The position numbers were made by a program, and so were the translations under genes. From NCBI GenBank assembly GCA_014381985.1, contig JACNKP010000042.1, positions 1 to 64,000 on the forward strand: DNA of 64,000 nucleotides, in the 5' to 3' direction. This DNA comes from SAR92 clade bacterium. GTDB taxonomy: Bacteria > Pseudomonadota > Gammaproteobacteria > Pseudomonadales > Porticoccaceae. This document shows, piece after piece, positions 7,793 to 18,187 of this stretch. The notes beneath the pieces are model-generated. The model searched no databases and had not been told where the DNA came from. It saw only the letters and a program-made list of their open reading frames with translations. The first letter of the stretch is position 1, and each line of letters opens with the position of its first letter.

Positions 7793-8743
7793 TTACGGGT
7801 TACCATATCCCATTAAACGCTGATAACGCTTTTCCAATAGACTCTCGATATCTTCAGATTGGAGTTCATCTAACTGTTTGATCAGGTGCTGTTTGAGGGT
7901 AGTGCTCATCGTTTCTATATCACGGTGTGCCCCACCCATCGGTTCAGGGATAGTGGTATCTACAATACCTAGCTTTTCTAGATCAGATGAGGTGACGCCC
8001 ATGGCTTCGGCAGCATCTGGTGCTTTCTCACTGGTCTTCCAAATAATATTGGCGCAACCCTCGGGAGAAATGACGAAGTAAGTGCTGTATTGAAGCATAT
8101 TAAGCCTGTCTCCCACTCCTATGCCCAATGCTCCTCCCGAGCTTCCTTCACCGATAACCGTGCATATGATAGGTGTTTTCAAACGAGACATTACCGCTAG
8201 ATTCTTGGCAATAGCTTCGGAAATATTTCTCTCTTCAGAATCAATGCCTGGATAAGCACCGGGGGTATCAATTAGGGTCAGAACAGGCATATTAAAACGT
8301 TCAGCCGTTTCCATTAGCCGAAGAGCCTTACGATACCCCTCAGCCTTAGGCATGCCAAAATTACGCATCACCTTGTCCGTAACGCCGCGGCCTTTTTCCT
8401 GGCCTATAACCATGACGGGCTTACCATCTAGCCGAGCGACACCACCAACGATGGCGCTATCATCACCAAAGTGACGATCACCATGCATCTCTTCCCAATC
8501 AGTAAAAATTCTCTGAATGTAATCAAGTGTGTAAGGACGATGAGGGTGCCTAGCAACCTGGACAACCTGCCATGGGGTTAACTTTGAATAAATACTTTCT
8601 GTGAGTTTTCGCGACTTACCACGTAACTTTGCCACTTCCTCTGCGATATTGAGCTCATTGTCATTGCCCACCAAATGCAGTTCTTCAATTTTAGCTTCTA
8701 ATTCGGCAATTGGTTGCTCAAAAGATAGATAATCTAAATTCAT
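7793..8743 (-). CDS. accA: Acetyl-CoA carboxylase carboxyltransferase subunit alpha
   Basis: The 316-residue protein is the alpha half of the acetyl-CoA carboxylase carboxyltransferase and works with AccD to make malonyl-CoA for fatty acid synthesis. Landmarks are the N-terminal [49 protein letters not shown] and the oxyanion block [17 protein letters not shown]. Length is normal (~315-319). It follows dnaE by 78 bases in the same direction, a common gammaproteobacterial order. The usual next neighbour tilS is absent here; an opposite-strand gene ends there instead. Confidence 0.97.
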   Translation of the reverse strand: MNLDYLSFEQPIAELEAKIEELHLVGNDNELNIAEEVAKLRGKSRKLTESIYSKLTPWQVVQVARHPHRPYTLDYIQRIFTDWEEMHGDRHFGDDSAIVGGVARLDGKPVMVIGQEKGRGVTDKVMRNFGMPKAEGYRKALRLMETAERFNMPVLTLIDTPGAYPGIDSEERNISEAIAKNLAVMSRLKTPIICTVIGEGSSGGALGIGVGDRLNMLQYSTYFVISPEGCANIIWKTSEKAPDAAEAMGVTSSDLEKLGIVDTTIPEPMGGAHRDIETMSTTLKQHLIKQLDELQSEDIESLLEKRYQRLMGYGNP

Positions 8744-8821
8744 CGTTATTAATGTCTCATATCGCCGCGGGAGTCAGTAAAGTGCAGTTTAACATCTCTA
8801 CAGGCCACGGCTAGTCATGAA

Positions 8822-11800
8822 TCAATGATAACGTAAAGTGACACTATTTTTCCCAAATTCCTCGCGAAGATGAGATATCAGTTCGTCTCTTGGCTGAATC
8901 TTCCATTGATCACCCAACTTTAAACGACCTTTAGCGTGAGACAGCGAATAATCGACTTCGACTGCACAGTTACCATCCTTATAGCCACTAACAGCCGAAT
9001 GAAATTTTTCTACCCAATCATCACCGCCATCAGGAATGCGTAACTCTAGACACTGTAATTTACTACAGCGCGCCTGATAAATAGATTGAATAGAGTCTGC
9101 GACCATCTTTAACCCACCCGTAAAGTCATCCTCAGACACAACTCCCTTTACGACGAGCAGTGCGTCTTTAGCAATAATGTCACGATAGGCATTATATTTA
9201 TCCGCCCAGACTGATAATTCAATACGCCCGCTTTTATCATCTAGCGTAAGGAAAGCAAAACTTTCCCCTCGCTTATTTTTCATGATACGCATGCCAACAA
9301 CCATTCCCGATACGGTAGTGCTGTCTTTTCCAGGGCGTAAGTCGACGATCCTGTTCGGTAACATTTCTTTCAATTCAGACGCATACTCGTCAATGGGATG
9401 TCCGGTCAGGTAAAGACCAAGAGTCTCTTTCTCACTAGTCAGTCGCGCCCGAATCGAGAGTACACGGACAGCTGAGTATGCGTTGTAATTAATCTCAGAG
9501 GCGCTATCCACGATAGATTCCCCAAATAAATCGCCCATACCACTGTTCTTATTTCGAACATGTTGCTCTGCAAGCTGCACAGCTTCATCCATGCAAGCAA
9601 GCATTACAGCGCGACGATAACCGATTTCACCCTCAGGCCCAATTCCATCTAAAGCACCACTTTTTATCATCGCATCAAGTGATCTTTTATTAACCTTTCG
9701 ACCATCTACCCTTGCACAAAAATCGAATATATCCTTGAACGGACCTCCAGTATCGCGAGCCTCTATAATGGCTTCGATCGGCCCTTCTCCTAAACCCTTA
9801 ATTGCGCCCAAGCCATAAATGACGCCACCCATGCCATCGACACTAAAATGAAACTTCCCCCTATTAACGTCTGGAGGCAATAAATTTAAATCCATTGCAC
9901 GACATTCGTCTATAAACGTCACTACTTTTTCGGTCTTATCCATGTCCGAGGATATTGTGGCCGCCATAAACTCTGCCGGATAATGCGTTTTCAGCCAGGC
10001 CGTCTGATACGCAATAAGAGCATAGGCTGCTGAGTGCGATTTGTTAAAACCGTAACCCGCAAACTTCTCCATAAGGTCAAAAATATTTGACGCTAAGTTT
10101 TCTGCAAAGCCCTTTTCAATCGCACCTTGCATAAACAAATCACGCTGTTTTGCCATTTCATCTGCATTCTTTTTACCCATGGCCCGACGCAGTAAATCAG
10201 CTCCACCAAGAGTATACCCTCCCATCACCTGGGCAATCTGCATCACTTGTTCCTGATACAAGATAATCCCATAAGTCGGCTCTAGAGCCTGCTTCAAACA
10301 TTCGTGCTGATACTGAGGGTGCGGATAGCTCACTTCCGCACGGCCCTTTTTACGATTTATAAAGTCATCTACCATTCCAGACTGCAGTGGCCCTGGCCTA
10401 AACAGTGCCACTAAAGCAACAATATCTTCAAATCGATCAGGGCCAAGCTTACGAATCAACTCTCTCATTCCTCGAGATTCTAGCTGGAACACGGCCGTTG
10501 TCTCAGCGCGCTGCATTAAGGCAAAGGTGTCGGCATCATCTAAGGGTATTTTTTCAATTACCAACGGTTCTTCAGCGTCTTCTTCGCGCGAACTGTTAAT
10601 CATTCGCAGAGCCCAATCAATAATGGTCAACGTTCGCAGGCCAAGAAAATCAAACTTGACTAAGCCGGCCTCTTCTACATCATTCTTATCAAATTGAGTG
10701 ACAACCCCTGCTCCACTTTCATCGCAGTAGATGGGAGAAAAATCCGTTATCTGGGTAGGAGCTATCACTACCCCGCCAGCATGTTTACCACAGTTACGTG
10801 CTACGCCCTCTAGTTGTAAAGCCATTGACCAAATTTCAGCAGCTTCGTCATCATTTTGAAGAAACTCACTAAGCTCCTCTTCTTGATCAACAGCCTTTTC
10901 TAATGTCATACCAACTTCAAAGGGTATTAATTTGGATAGCTTATCTGCCAGCCCATATGACTTTCCTTGCACACGAGCTACATCTCGCACTACGGCCTTC
11001 GCCGCCATCGTTCCGAACGTGACAATCTGAGACACGGCATCACGACCATAACGTTCGGCGACGTACGCAATCACTCGATCACGGCCTTCCATACAAAAGT
11101 CAACATCAAAATCTGGCATTGACACTCGCTCTGGATTGAGGAACCGTTCAAATAACAAGTCGTATTCGATTGGGTCAAGATCAGTTATCTTTAAGGCATA
11201 AGCAACTAAAGACCCCGCGCCTGAACCTCGACCCGGCCCTACTGGAATATCGTTTGATCTTGCCCACCGAATAAAGTCCATCACGATCAAAAAATAACCC
11301 GGAAAGCCCATTTCGATAATAATATCGAGCTCAAACTTTAACCTTTTTGCATATATTTGTTGCTTCTCTTGGAAGTCGCCCGCCTTAACATCAAATAAAT
11401 CAGCCAATCGTTCAGCTAGACCCGCTTCCGACGTCTTGATAAAAAACTGATTAATGGTCATGTCTTCAGGAATCGGGTAATCAGGCAAAAAGTACTCGCC
11501 TAACCGTAAATCGAGACTACAACGTTTAGCTATTTCAACGGTATTCTGTAGAGCTTCAGGAATATCAGAAAAAAGCTCTGCCATTTCATCTGGACTACGA
11601 AGGTATTGATCCTGAGAGTACCGCCTCTCCCTGCGTGGATCGTCTAACGCGCGACCCTCATATATGCAAACTCGAGCTTCGTGAGCTTCAAACACATCAG
11701 CTTTTAGGAACCTCACATCATTGGTAGCAACGACTGGGCAGTTACTCCCAACAGCCAGCTCCACTACTGAATGAATATAGCTTTCCTCATCCGCACGCCC

Positions 11801-12316
11801 AGTACGCTGGACTTCCAGATAAAATCGATCAGGAAAAACTGCCATCAAACCTTTTAGGGATTCCTCGGCCTCCGCTTTCCGACCAGAGATTAACGACACA
11901 CCAACATTCCCCAGACGACCGCCAGACAATGCAATCAAGCCCTCGCTATATTCCGGTAGCCAAGAATATTTAATGGTGGGCACACCTTGACGCTGCCCCT
12001 GTTGATAAGCCTTGGATATTAAATTAGTTAGATTTTGGTAACCAACGTTGTTGCTGACTAAAAGTACAAGCTGACTAGTGCCACCCTCTCCACTTTCATC
12101 CACCACAAGGACGTCAGCCCCAAGAATAGGCTTAACGCCCTTAGATTGCATGGTTTTGTAAAACTTCACCAAACCAAAGAAATTATTGAAGTCGGTCAAA
12201 GCAACGGCCGGCATTCCCATTTCGGCTACTTTGGCGGCAAGCGGTTTTAAACGCACTAGCCCATCGACAAGCGAATATTCAGAATGAAGTCTTAAGTGTA
12301 CAAAGGTCGCTGTCAT
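8822..12316 (-). CDS. dnaE: DNA polymerase III alpha subunit
   Basis: This 1164-residue protein is the replicative polymerase. In order it has an N-terminal PHP domain (FVHLRLHSEYSLVDG), the polymerase core with the catalytic PDFDVDF motif near residue 400, a fingers/tau region with helix-hairpin-helix (GAIKGLGEGPIEAI) and a C-terminal OB fold (VSGMVVGMRIMKNKRGE). Length matches the E. coli enzyme and there is no intein. Its ATG overlaps the stop of the FabH-like gene as TAATG, which suggests translational coupling. Confidence 0.97.
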   Translation of the reverse strand: MTATFVHLRLHSEYSLVDGLVRLKPLAAKVAEMGMPAVALTDFNNFFGLVKFYKTMQSKGVKPILGADVLVVDESGEGGTSQLVLLVSNNVGYQNLTNLISKAYQQGQRQGVPTIKYSWLPEYSEGLIALSGGRLGNVGVSLISGRKAEAEESLKGLMAVFPDRFYLEVQRTGRADEESYIHSVVELAVGSNCPVVATNDVRFLKADVFEAHEARVCIYEGRALDDPRRERRYSQDQYLRSPDEMAELFSDIPEALQNTVEIAKRCSLDLRLGEYFLPDYPIPEDMTINQFFIKTSEAGLAERLADLFDVKAGDFQEKQQIYAKRLKFELDIIIEMGFPGYFLIVMDFIRWARSNDIPVGPGRGSGAGSLVAYALKITDLDPIEYDLLFERFLNPERVSMPDFDVDFCMEGRDRVIAYVAERYGRDAVSQIVTFGTMAAKAVVRDVARVQGKSYGLADKLSKLIPFEVGMTLEKAVDQEEELSEFLQNDDEAAEIWSMALQLEGVARNCGKHAGGVVIAPTQITDFSPIYCDESGAGVVTQFDKNDVEEAGLVKFDFLGLRTLTIIDWALRMINSSREEDAEEPLVIEKIPLDDADTFALMQRAETTAVFQLESRGMRELIRKLGPDRFEDIVALVALFRPGPLQSGMVDDFINRKKGRAEVSYPHPQYQHECLKQALEPTYGIILYQEQVMQIAQVMGGYTLGGADLLRRAMGKKNADEMAKQRDLFMQGAIEKGFAENLASNIFDLMEKFAGYGFNKSHSAAYALIAYQTAWLKTHYPAEFMAATISSDMDKTEKVVTFIDECRAMDLNLLPPDVNRGKFHFSVDGMGGVIYGLGAIKGLGEGPIEAIIEARDTGGPFKDIFDFCARVDGRKVNKRSLDAMIKSGALDGIGPEGEIGYRRAVMLACMDEAVQLAEQHVRNKNSGMGDLFGESIVDSASEINYNAYSAVRVLSIRARLTSEKETLGLYLTGHPIDEYASELKEMLPNRIVDLRPGKDSTTVSGMVVGMRIMKNKRGESFAFLTLDDKSGRIELSVWADKYNAYRDIIAKDALLVVKGVVSEDDFTGGLKMVADSIQSIYQARCSKLQCLELRIPDGGDDWVEKFHSAVSGYKDGNCAVEVDYSLSHAKGRLKLGDQWKIQPRDELISHLREEFGKNSVTLRYH

Positions 12317-13413
12317 TATGAGCTTTTCGTTAATAAATGCTGGGCATCGACTCCGTAATGCACAAAGCTATCCGCCATAAGATCAAAGACGGAGCCATCA
12401 TAGTCAGGAATCTCACTTTGGCTAATGGTTGTTGCTGTGACTTTTTCACCCCACCTTATAATCCCAGCACCACAAGTTAGTCCTGCGCCAAATGTCGCTG
12501 TCAGTATTGTCATTCCTGGCTTAACCGTGCCGTCGGCAATTGCATCGCAAAGAGCAAGGGGGATGGAGGCCGCTGAAGTATTAGCGTACTCATCAATCCG
12601 AACAACAACCTTTTCCATTGGGAAGTTGAGCCGTTTGGCCAAGGTTTGAATAATACGAATATTGGCCTGATGAGGGATAAACAAATCAATATCATCGGCG
12701 GTCAAGCCCTCTTGTTCGAGCACTTGGTTAATCGAGTCAGCCATCCCTCTCACAGCACTCTTGAAGATCTCTTGACCTTCAAAGTTAAGGGAAATAAAGA
12801 CATCGTCCGTAAAATGTAGTGGTGACATGCCCCAAGTGGGCAAATGCAAGCATTCTCGACTATCTGGAACACAGCCCATATGCGCCGACAGTAAACCAAC
12901 CTTCTTATCGGACGCTTCCAACAAGACCGCTCCGGCCCCGTCACCAAACAAAAAGCATGACTCTCTCTTTTTCCAATCCATAGCCAAGGATATTCGCTCA
13001 GAGCCTACGACAAGTGCTTTTTTTATAGACCCCGCTTTAATCATGTCCGTAGCGACATTAACCCCATAGAACCAGCTTGTGCAGGCAGAGTTTAAGTCAA
13101 AGGCGGCCGCCTTTTTAGCGCCAAGTTCATTTTTAATATAACTCGCGGTATTTGGACAAATCTCTTCAGCTGATGTGGACCCGAGAATAATCAGGTCGAT
13201 ATCTTCAGCATCGACACCAGCCGCCGCTAGCGCGCGATCGCATGCTAGCCAAGCCATCTTACCCGTGGAAACATGACTATAATATCGCTGCTTGATACCT
13301 GACCGCGAAAATATCCACTCGTCACTGGTATCCACCACTTTACTCATATCATCATTGGTCATGACAAGCTGTGGTACATAGCTCCCCCAACCGGTAATTT
13401 CTGCGTATTTCAA
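12316..13413 (-). CDS. FabH-like 3-oxoacyl-ACP synthase III inserted in the lpx-dnaE operon
   Basis: The protein is a thiolase-fold condensing enzyme of the FabH (KAS III) family, expected to join an acyl-CoA starter to malonyl-ACP. I place the start at the TTG at 13413, preceded by GGAG with eight bases spacing, giving 365 residues. The catalytic residues then fall at C111 (NSACTSW), H248 (IPHQAN) and N278 (YANTSAAS), close to E. coli FabH C112/H244/N274. An upstream TTG at 13515 would add 34 unremarkable residues. The C-terminal tail is longer than in classical FabH. The active site appears intact. It may be a second FabH with a different starter (medium-chain acyl-CoA is possible) rather than the housekeeping enzyme. 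Confidence 0.87.
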   Translation of the reverse strand: MKYAEITGWGSYVPQLVMTNDDMSKVVDTSDEWIFSRSGIKQRYYSHVSTGKMAWLACDRALAAAGVDAEDIDLIILGSTSAEEICPNTASYIKNELGAKKAAAFDLNSACTSWFYGVNVATDMIKAGSIKKALVVGSERISLAMDWKKRESCFLFGDGAGAVLLEASDKKVGLLSAHMGCVPDSRECLHLPTWGMSPLHFTDDVFISLNFEGQEIFKSAVRGMADSINQVLEQEGLTADDIDLFIPHQANIRIIQTLAKRLNFPMEKVVVRIDEYANTSAASIPLALCDAIADGTVKPGMTILTATFGAGLTCGAGIIRWGEKVTATTISQSEIPDYDGSVFDLMADSFVHYGVDAQHLLTKSS

Positions 13414-13554
13414 GCTTTGATCTCCAGACTTTATTGTTTTTGTACGTTCATCGAATGTAATGCTTGCAGGCTTGTAACTCAAGACAAAACTATTGTTTTT
13501 AGACGTATCGCCCAAGGTTATGTGAAAGTGAATTGATTGATTGAGCAGTAACTC

Positions 13555-14166
13555 TTAGAACAGAGGACTTTGCTCTAAGTCTAGATCAAGTCTAACTGGG
13601 GCAAAAGATCGTCGATGTATATCTGTCGGACCCATTCTTTGCAACGCTTCAAGATGCTGAGGCGTGCCATAGCCTTTATTAGCGGCGAATCCATAACCGG
13701 GATATTTAACATCCAGCTCCCGCATTTCGGCATCCCTTACTACCTTGGCCAAAATGGACGCCGCACTTATCACCTCAACACGACCATCACCCTTAACAAC
13801 AGCCTCTCCCTTAAATTCCCACTGCGGCAGCCTATTACCGTCTACGGCAACATAATCGGGTTTTACATTTAACCCCATAACGGCCCTGCGCATTGCCATC
13901 ATTGTCGCCTGTAAAATATTAAATCTGTCGATCTCTTCAACTGAAGCCCTTGCAACATACCAGCAGTGCGCTTGGCCAATAATATCTTCGTACAAATTCT
14001 CTCTTTGCCTCGCTGAAAGTACCTTAGAATCGGCTAAGCCTCTAATTTCGTGGTTCTGGGGAAGTATAACTGCGGCAGTAACCACATCACCCGCCAAAGG
14101 CCCGCGTCCAACTTCGTCTACACCTGCGAGAATTTTAACGCCTTTAGGAGGCCTCCATGCTTTCAT
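13555..14166 (-). CDS. rnhB: Ribonuclease HII
   Basis: This 203-residue enzyme removes ribonucleotides embedded in DNA and cleaves RNA-DNA hybrids. It starts the RNase HII signature [16 protein letters not shown] near residue 14, which supplies the DEDD metal ligands Asp and Glu. [16 protein letters not shown] follows, and then [10 protein letters not shown] with another ligand. Its start overlaps the lpxB stop by four bases (ATGA), so it is the promoter-distal partner of the lipid A block. Usually dnaE follows directly; here the FabH-like gene comes between. Confidence 0.96.
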   Translation of the reverse strand: MKAWRPPKGVKILAGVDEVGRGPLAGDVVTAAVILPQNHEIRGLADSKVLSARQRENLYEDIIGQAHCWYVARASVEEIDRFNILQATMMAMRRAVMGLNVKPDYVAVDGNRLPQWEFKGEAVVKGDGRVEVISAASILAKVVRDAEMRELDVKYPGYGFAANKGYGTPQHLEALQRMGPTDIHRRSFAPVRLDLDLEQSPLF

Positions 14167-15305
14167 TCAGCTATCAACTTGGCTATGGCCTCTGCGGCTA
14201 TCTCGCCTGAATTGATCGCAAGTAACTGGTGTAGATCTCGGAATTTAATGCCCAAACTGGCGGCTCTACCCGGACCAAATGCCTTAAGGACCTCGTCGGA
14301 CAACGCCTCAACCGTAGCTTTACTTTGGATCAACTCGGGAACTAACATTTCGTTTGAAAGTAAATTGGGTATTGAAGCAAAAGGCGTTTTGATAAAAGGT
14401 GAGACTAAAGCGTAAGTAAGCGCACCCAAGCGATAACTGACTACCATCGGCTTTTTCAAGAGCATTGCCTCTAGTGCAGTGGTGCCGGACGCCAAAAGAA
14501 CAACGTCCGATGCCTCCATAGCCACATGAGACTGTTGTCGAATCAGTGTAACGCTTAACGTGTGTCGGTTTGATAATAGCTTTTCCAGATACTTATACCG
14601 CGCCTCGTTCGCCGCTGGAATAATTAACTGTAACCCAGGCAAAACTTTATCAATAACCTGTGCAACATCAAGAAATAGATCAGCCATAAGCTCTAACTCA
14701 CCCGCCCGACTGCCTGGCATGATGCAAAGAACAGGAGTTTTTGAGTCTAATCCAAGGGCACATCTTGCGCCGGCGGTGTCAGGTTCCATTGGTAGCTGTT
14801 TGGCTAGAGGGTGCCCGACATAACGAACTGGAACATCATGCTGGCGATAAAAATCAGCCTCAAATGGAAAAAGAGACAGCATTAGATCAACAGAGTTTTT
14901 GATTTTCTTAATTCTTCCCTGGCGCCATGCCCAGACCGACGGACTCACATAATGAACCGTTTTCACACTCAGCGAGTGTAATTTAGCTTCTATGGTCAAG
15001 TTGAAATCGGGGGAATCTATGCCAATAAATACGGCCGGTTTGTTTTCACTGTAACGCTTAACAATGGTCCTGCGGATGCCTAATAATTCTGGCAAACGTT
15101 TTAACGGCTCAATAAACCCCATTACTGACAATCGATCCATGTCAAACAAAGATTGAAAGCCCTCTGCCTGCATTTTGGGACCGCCAACACCCTCAAACAC
15201 AGCATCGGGAAATTGTTCTTTTAACGCCCGTATTAAATCAGCACCAAGCAAATCGCCCGACGCTTCTCCTGCGACGATTGCAAAGACAGGCGATTGACTA
15301 ACCAT
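14163..15305 (-). CDS. lpxB: Lipid-A-disaccharide synthase
   Basis: The 380-residue protein is a GT19 glycosyltransferase that joins UDP-2,3-diacylglucosamine and lipid X to form the tetraacyl disaccharide of lipid A, at the inner membrane face. Markers are [15 protein letters not shown] near the N terminus, [33 protein letters not shown] and [14 protein letters not shown]. The late [19 protein letters not shown] block completes the fold. Length is typical. It lies three bases after lpxA and overlaps rnhB, in the standard lpxA-lpxB-rnhB order. Confidence 0.97.
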   Translation of the reverse strand: MVSQSPVFAIVAGEASGDLLGADLIRALKEQFPDAVFEGVGGPKMQAEGFQSLFDMDRLSVMGFIEPLKRLPELLGIRRTIVKRYSENKPAVFIGIDSPDFNLTIEAKLHSLSVKTVHYVSPSVWAWRQGRIKKIKNSVDLMLSLFPFEADFYRQHDVPVRYVGHPLAKQLPMEPDTAGARCALGLDSKTPVLCIMPGSRAGELELMADLFLDVAQVIDKVLPGLQLIIPAANEARYKYLEKLLSNRHTLSVTLIRQQSHVAMEASDVVLLASGTTALEAMLLKKPMVVSYRLGALTYALVSPFIKTPFASIPNLLSNEMLVPELIQSKATVEALSDEVLKAFGPGRAASLGIKFRDLHQLLAINSGEIAAEAIAKLIAE

Positions 15306-15308
15306 AGT

Positions 15309-16076
15309 CTAGCGAATAATACCGCGAGTAGAACGCTCAAGAGACTGCAACAGCATACTAATCACAACATCGTCACCTAACTCAGCGATCAATTTTAACG
15401 CTTCATCCAGCTGCAATCCACGCCGATAAAGGATCTTATAGGCTTTATTAGCTAAGGCTATCTGCTCTATTGAAAAATCGCGGCGTTTAAGACCTTCACG
15501 ATTTATCGTACGGGGCTCAGCGGGACTACCGAAAGCCGTAACATAAGCTGGGACATCATGATAAACAAACGCAGCCGGACCGATAAAACAATGGGGACCA
15601 AGACTTACAAATTGATGAATCAGCGAATAACCGGAGATAATAGCCCAATCGCCAACCTCTACATGTCCCGCTATAGCTGAGTTATTACCCATAATTATAT
15701 TGGAACCAACCAGACAATCATGGCCAACATGAGCATAGGCCATCAATAAGTTGTTATCACCAATACGTGTTTCGTTTTTATCTTGAATAGTCCCTCGGTG
15801 AATCGTCACGCCCTCTCTAATCGTATTGTTATCTCCGATCACTAACCGCGTAGGCTCACCCTTATACTTAAGGTCTGGCGTATCTTCACCAACGGTCGAA
15901 AATTGATAAATCTTATTGTTTTTACCTAAGTTTGACGGGCCCTTAATAACTACGTGCGAGGAGATATGACATCCATCACCAATATCCACATCCGGTCCAA
16001 TAGTCGTCCAAGGGCCTACAGTGACGTTCTTTCCAATCACTGCCGATGAATCAATTATCGCACTAGGGTGAATCAC
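15309..16076 (-). CDS. lpxA: UDP-N-acetylglucosamine acyltransferase
   Basis: LpxA performs the first committed lipid A step, transferring a 3-hydroxyacyl chain from ACP to UDP-GlcNAc. The 255-residue protein is a left-handed beta-helix of hexapeptide repeats, followed by a helical C-terminal domain (about 190-255). The catalytic histidine lies in AHVGHDC (H119, corresponding to E. coli H125). It is slightly shorter than the 262-residue E. coli protein. Its start overlaps the fabZ stop by four bases, so the two are translationally coupled. The acyl-length ruler cannot be read safely without alignment. Confidence 0.97.
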   Translation of the reverse strand: MIHPSAIIDSSAVIGKNVTVGPWTTIGPDVDIGDGCHISSHVVIKGPSNLGKNNKIYQFSTVGEDTPDLKYKGEPTRLVIGDNNTIREGVTIHRGTIQDKNETRIGDNNLLMAYAHVGHDCLVGSNIIMGNNSAIAGHVEVGDWAIISGYSLIHQFVSLGPHCFIGPAAFVYHDVPAYVTAFGSPAEPRTINREGLKRRDFSIEQIALANKAYKILYRRGLQLDEALKLIAELGDDVVISMLLQSLERSTRGIIR

Positions 16077-16519
16077 TTAAATTTTTCCCTATCTCTATAG
16101 GCGCAAAGTAAAGTCGCCTCACAGGCTACCTCACCATCCACGGTTGCACTCGTCTTGAATCGCCAAATATTTCGCTTTACACCCAGCACTTCTGAAGACA
16201 ACATCAGCTGATCTCCAGGAACCACGGGGCGCCTAAACCGAACCTTGTCAACACCAGCAAAAAGATAGAGCTTACCGTCATCTGCCGTCGTTCCCGTCGA
16301 AGCAAAGCCCAGTATCCCAGATATCTGCGCGAGGGCCTCGATGATCATGACGCCCGGAAATATTGGCGCCCCGGGAAAATGCCCATTAAACACTTCCTCA
16401 TTCACGGTAATATTTTTATAGCCTACAATACTCTCATTGGGCTCGATCTCGAGCACTCGATCCACCAACAAAAGCGGGTAGCGATGCGGTAACAACGCCA
16501 TAATTTCATTAATATTCAT
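16073..16519 (-). CDS. fabZ: 3-hydroxyacyl-ACP dehydratase FabZ
   Basis: FabZ dehydrates 3-hydroxyacyl-ACP in fatty acid elongation and competes with LpxA and LpxD for the same 3-hydroxyacyl-ACP pool. The 148-residue hotdog protein has the signature [21 protein letters not shown] split by its catalytic residues H47 and E61. The N-terminal [14 protein letters not shown] is also diagnostic. It is placed between lpxD and lpxA, the conserved order that couples lipid A and fatty acid synthesis. Confidence 0.97.
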   Translation of the reverse strand: MNINEIMALLPHRYPLLLVDRVLEIEPNESIVGYKNITVNEEVFNGHFPGAPIFPGVMIIEALAQISGILGFASTGTTADDGKLYLFAGVDKVRFRRPVVPGDQLMLSSEVLGVKRNIWRFKTSATVDGEVACEATLLCAYRDREKFK

Positions 16520-16606
16520 AAATTTCCGTAGTTTGTATTAACCAATATACACAGATAAAGAGCCTTTATCTGCCATATTCAATGCTATTAGTCTTTCCCA
16601 AAAGTT

Positions 16607-17623
16607 CTAATCTTCGAGTTTTTTTAACCTTCGAGCCATATCATCTAGCTGCCCCATTCGCACAGAATTCTTTCTCCAATCAACGGTTTTCAATACTTGC
16701 ATCCCGCCTGATGAATAAGAGCCTGACTCAGTAATCGATTTCGTCACCAATGTTCTGGCCGTAAACGTGACGTTATCACATACCGATATATGCCCAACAA
16801 TAGCCACATACCCGGCTAAAATACAATTACGCCCAACCGAGGCACTACCAGCCAGCCCAGAGTACGCTGCCATAGCCGTATTATCTCCAACCACTGCGTT
16901 GTGCGCTATCTGGACGTGATTATCAAGGATCACACCATTTCCAACAAAGGTGTCTCCCAGAGCCCCTCTATCAATCGTTGTGCAGGCCCCCACTTCAACA
17001 TTATTTCCTATGGTCACCCCGCCTATCTGATATATCTTCTGCCAACCACCTGCTGCCAGCGGGGCAAACCCAAATCCATCAGCGCCGATCACTGAACCAC
17101 TATGCACTCTGGCATTGTGCCCAATTGTAACATCATGATAAATAGCTACATTTGAGGATATATGAGAGTTTTCGCCTATTTCAGACCGGGCTCCAATAAC
17201 CGTATTTGCATCGATACGGCAACCCGAAGCAATAACGGCGCGCCCTTCGATCACAACATTAGGCCCAACATACACATTATCAGCCACCTTAGCGGTAACA
17301 TCCACGATTGCACTGGGATGAACGAACGAATCCCTAGGCTCTGCGCTATCAAACCATGATGAAATCAACGCATACGCTAGATAAGGATCAACCACAACAA
17401 GACAATCATGCGCATACCCATCAGCGTTTTTCTCCGAGAGAATAACCGCCGATGCTTGAGAGCCCGAAAGGTATTTTGAATATTTTGTATTCGATAAGAA
17501 CGAGAGCTGCCCCTCTACAGAATCCTGGAGGGTATTCAGCCCTGTTATTCTTACTTCTGGATCACCACGCAACTCAGCCTTGAGATACGCAGCAATTTCA
17601 CCAAGAGAATAGTCGCGAGTCAT
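16607..17623 (-). CDS. lpxD: UDP-3-O-acylglucosamine N-acyltransferase
   Basis: LpxD adds the second 3-hydroxyacyl chain, on nitrogen, in lipid A synthesis. The 338-residue protein has an N-terminal uridine-binding domain (about 1-100), a long left-handed beta-helix of hexapeptide repeats and a C-terminal helix. The catalytic histidine is in DNHVQIAHNAVVG near residue 240. GADGFGFAPLAAGGWQKI in the middle is highly conserved in LpxD. It follows skp by nine bases and precedes fabZ by 87 bases. Confidence 0.97.
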   Translation of the reverse strand: MTRDYSLGEIAAYLKAELRGDPEVRITGLNTLQDSVEGQLSFLSNTKYSKYLSGSQASAVILSEKNADGYAHDCLVVVDPYLAYALISSWFDSAEPRDSFVHPSAIVDVTAKVADNVYVGPNVVIEGRAVIASGCRIDANTVIGARSEIGENSHISSNVAIYHDVTIGHNARVHSGSVIGADGFGFAPLAAGGWQKIYQIGGVTIGNNVEVGACTTIDRGALGDTFVGNGVILDNHVQIAHNAVVGDNTAMAAYSGLAGSASVGRNCILAGYVAIVGHISVCDNVTFTARTLVTKSITESGSYSSGGMQVLKTVDWRKNSVRMGQLDDMARRLKKLED

Positions 17624-17632
17624 AAAACGCCA

Positions 17633-18160
17633 TTACTGCTGTTGAGTGTTCTGATTCAAACGATCGACCACTTTTGCCGTTAAATTGTTTTCTGGACTAG
17701 CAACAATCACAGATTCTGATCTTAGCAACAGCGTTATACCTTCTTCTTTGACAACTTGAGCCAACGCCTCCTGAAACTGAGGAGATAGCTCCTGCATGAT
17801 TTGCTGCTGTAACTCCTTTTGCTCAGCTTGAATTTTTTGTACTGCAAGATCGTAGTCAGCTTTAGCATAGGACATCTTCTTTTGCTGTGCTGCCACCTGC
17901 TCTGCAGACCAAGTCAGGCGCTTAGTTTCAGCCTCTTTACCCATCGCTTGCAAGTCAGCGGCTGAGCCTTCAGCTTTGGCTTTAAGAGCGACAAAGTCAG
18001 CACTCTCTAGCGAGGTCTTAACGCTATTTTGGGCATAATCAGAAGCAAACATAGCCTGCTGGATATCAATGACCGCTATTTTTGTTTCTGCTGCTACAGC
18101 AACCGACGCAAACCCTACCATGCTGACTACCACTAAAACTAACGCTTTCAAATTACTCAC
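17633..18160 (-). CDS. skp: Periplasmic chaperone Skp (OmpH)
   Basis: Skp holds unfolded outer-membrane proteins on their way to BamA. The 175-residue precursor has a signal peptide (LKALVLVVVSMVGFASVAVAA, cleavage after about residue 24). The mature start ETKIAVIDIQQAMFASDY is typical of the OmpH family. A long Lys/Gln/Glu-rich coiled coil (about 60-130) forms the tentacles, followed by LSPQFQEALAQVVKEEGITLLL. It lies directly after bamA, its functional partner, with a 27-base gap. Confidence 0.93.
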   Translation of the reverse strand: MSNLKALVLVVVSMVGFASVAVAAETKIAVIDIQQAMFASDYAQNSVKTSLESADFVALKAKAEGSAADLQAMGKEAETKRLTWSAEQVAAQQKKMSYAKADYDLAVQKIQAEQKELQQQIMQELSPQFQEALAQVVKEEGITLLLRSESVIVASPENNLTAKVVDRLNQNTQQQ

Positions 18161-18187
18161 AATACTTCTCCAAACATAAGATTAAAA

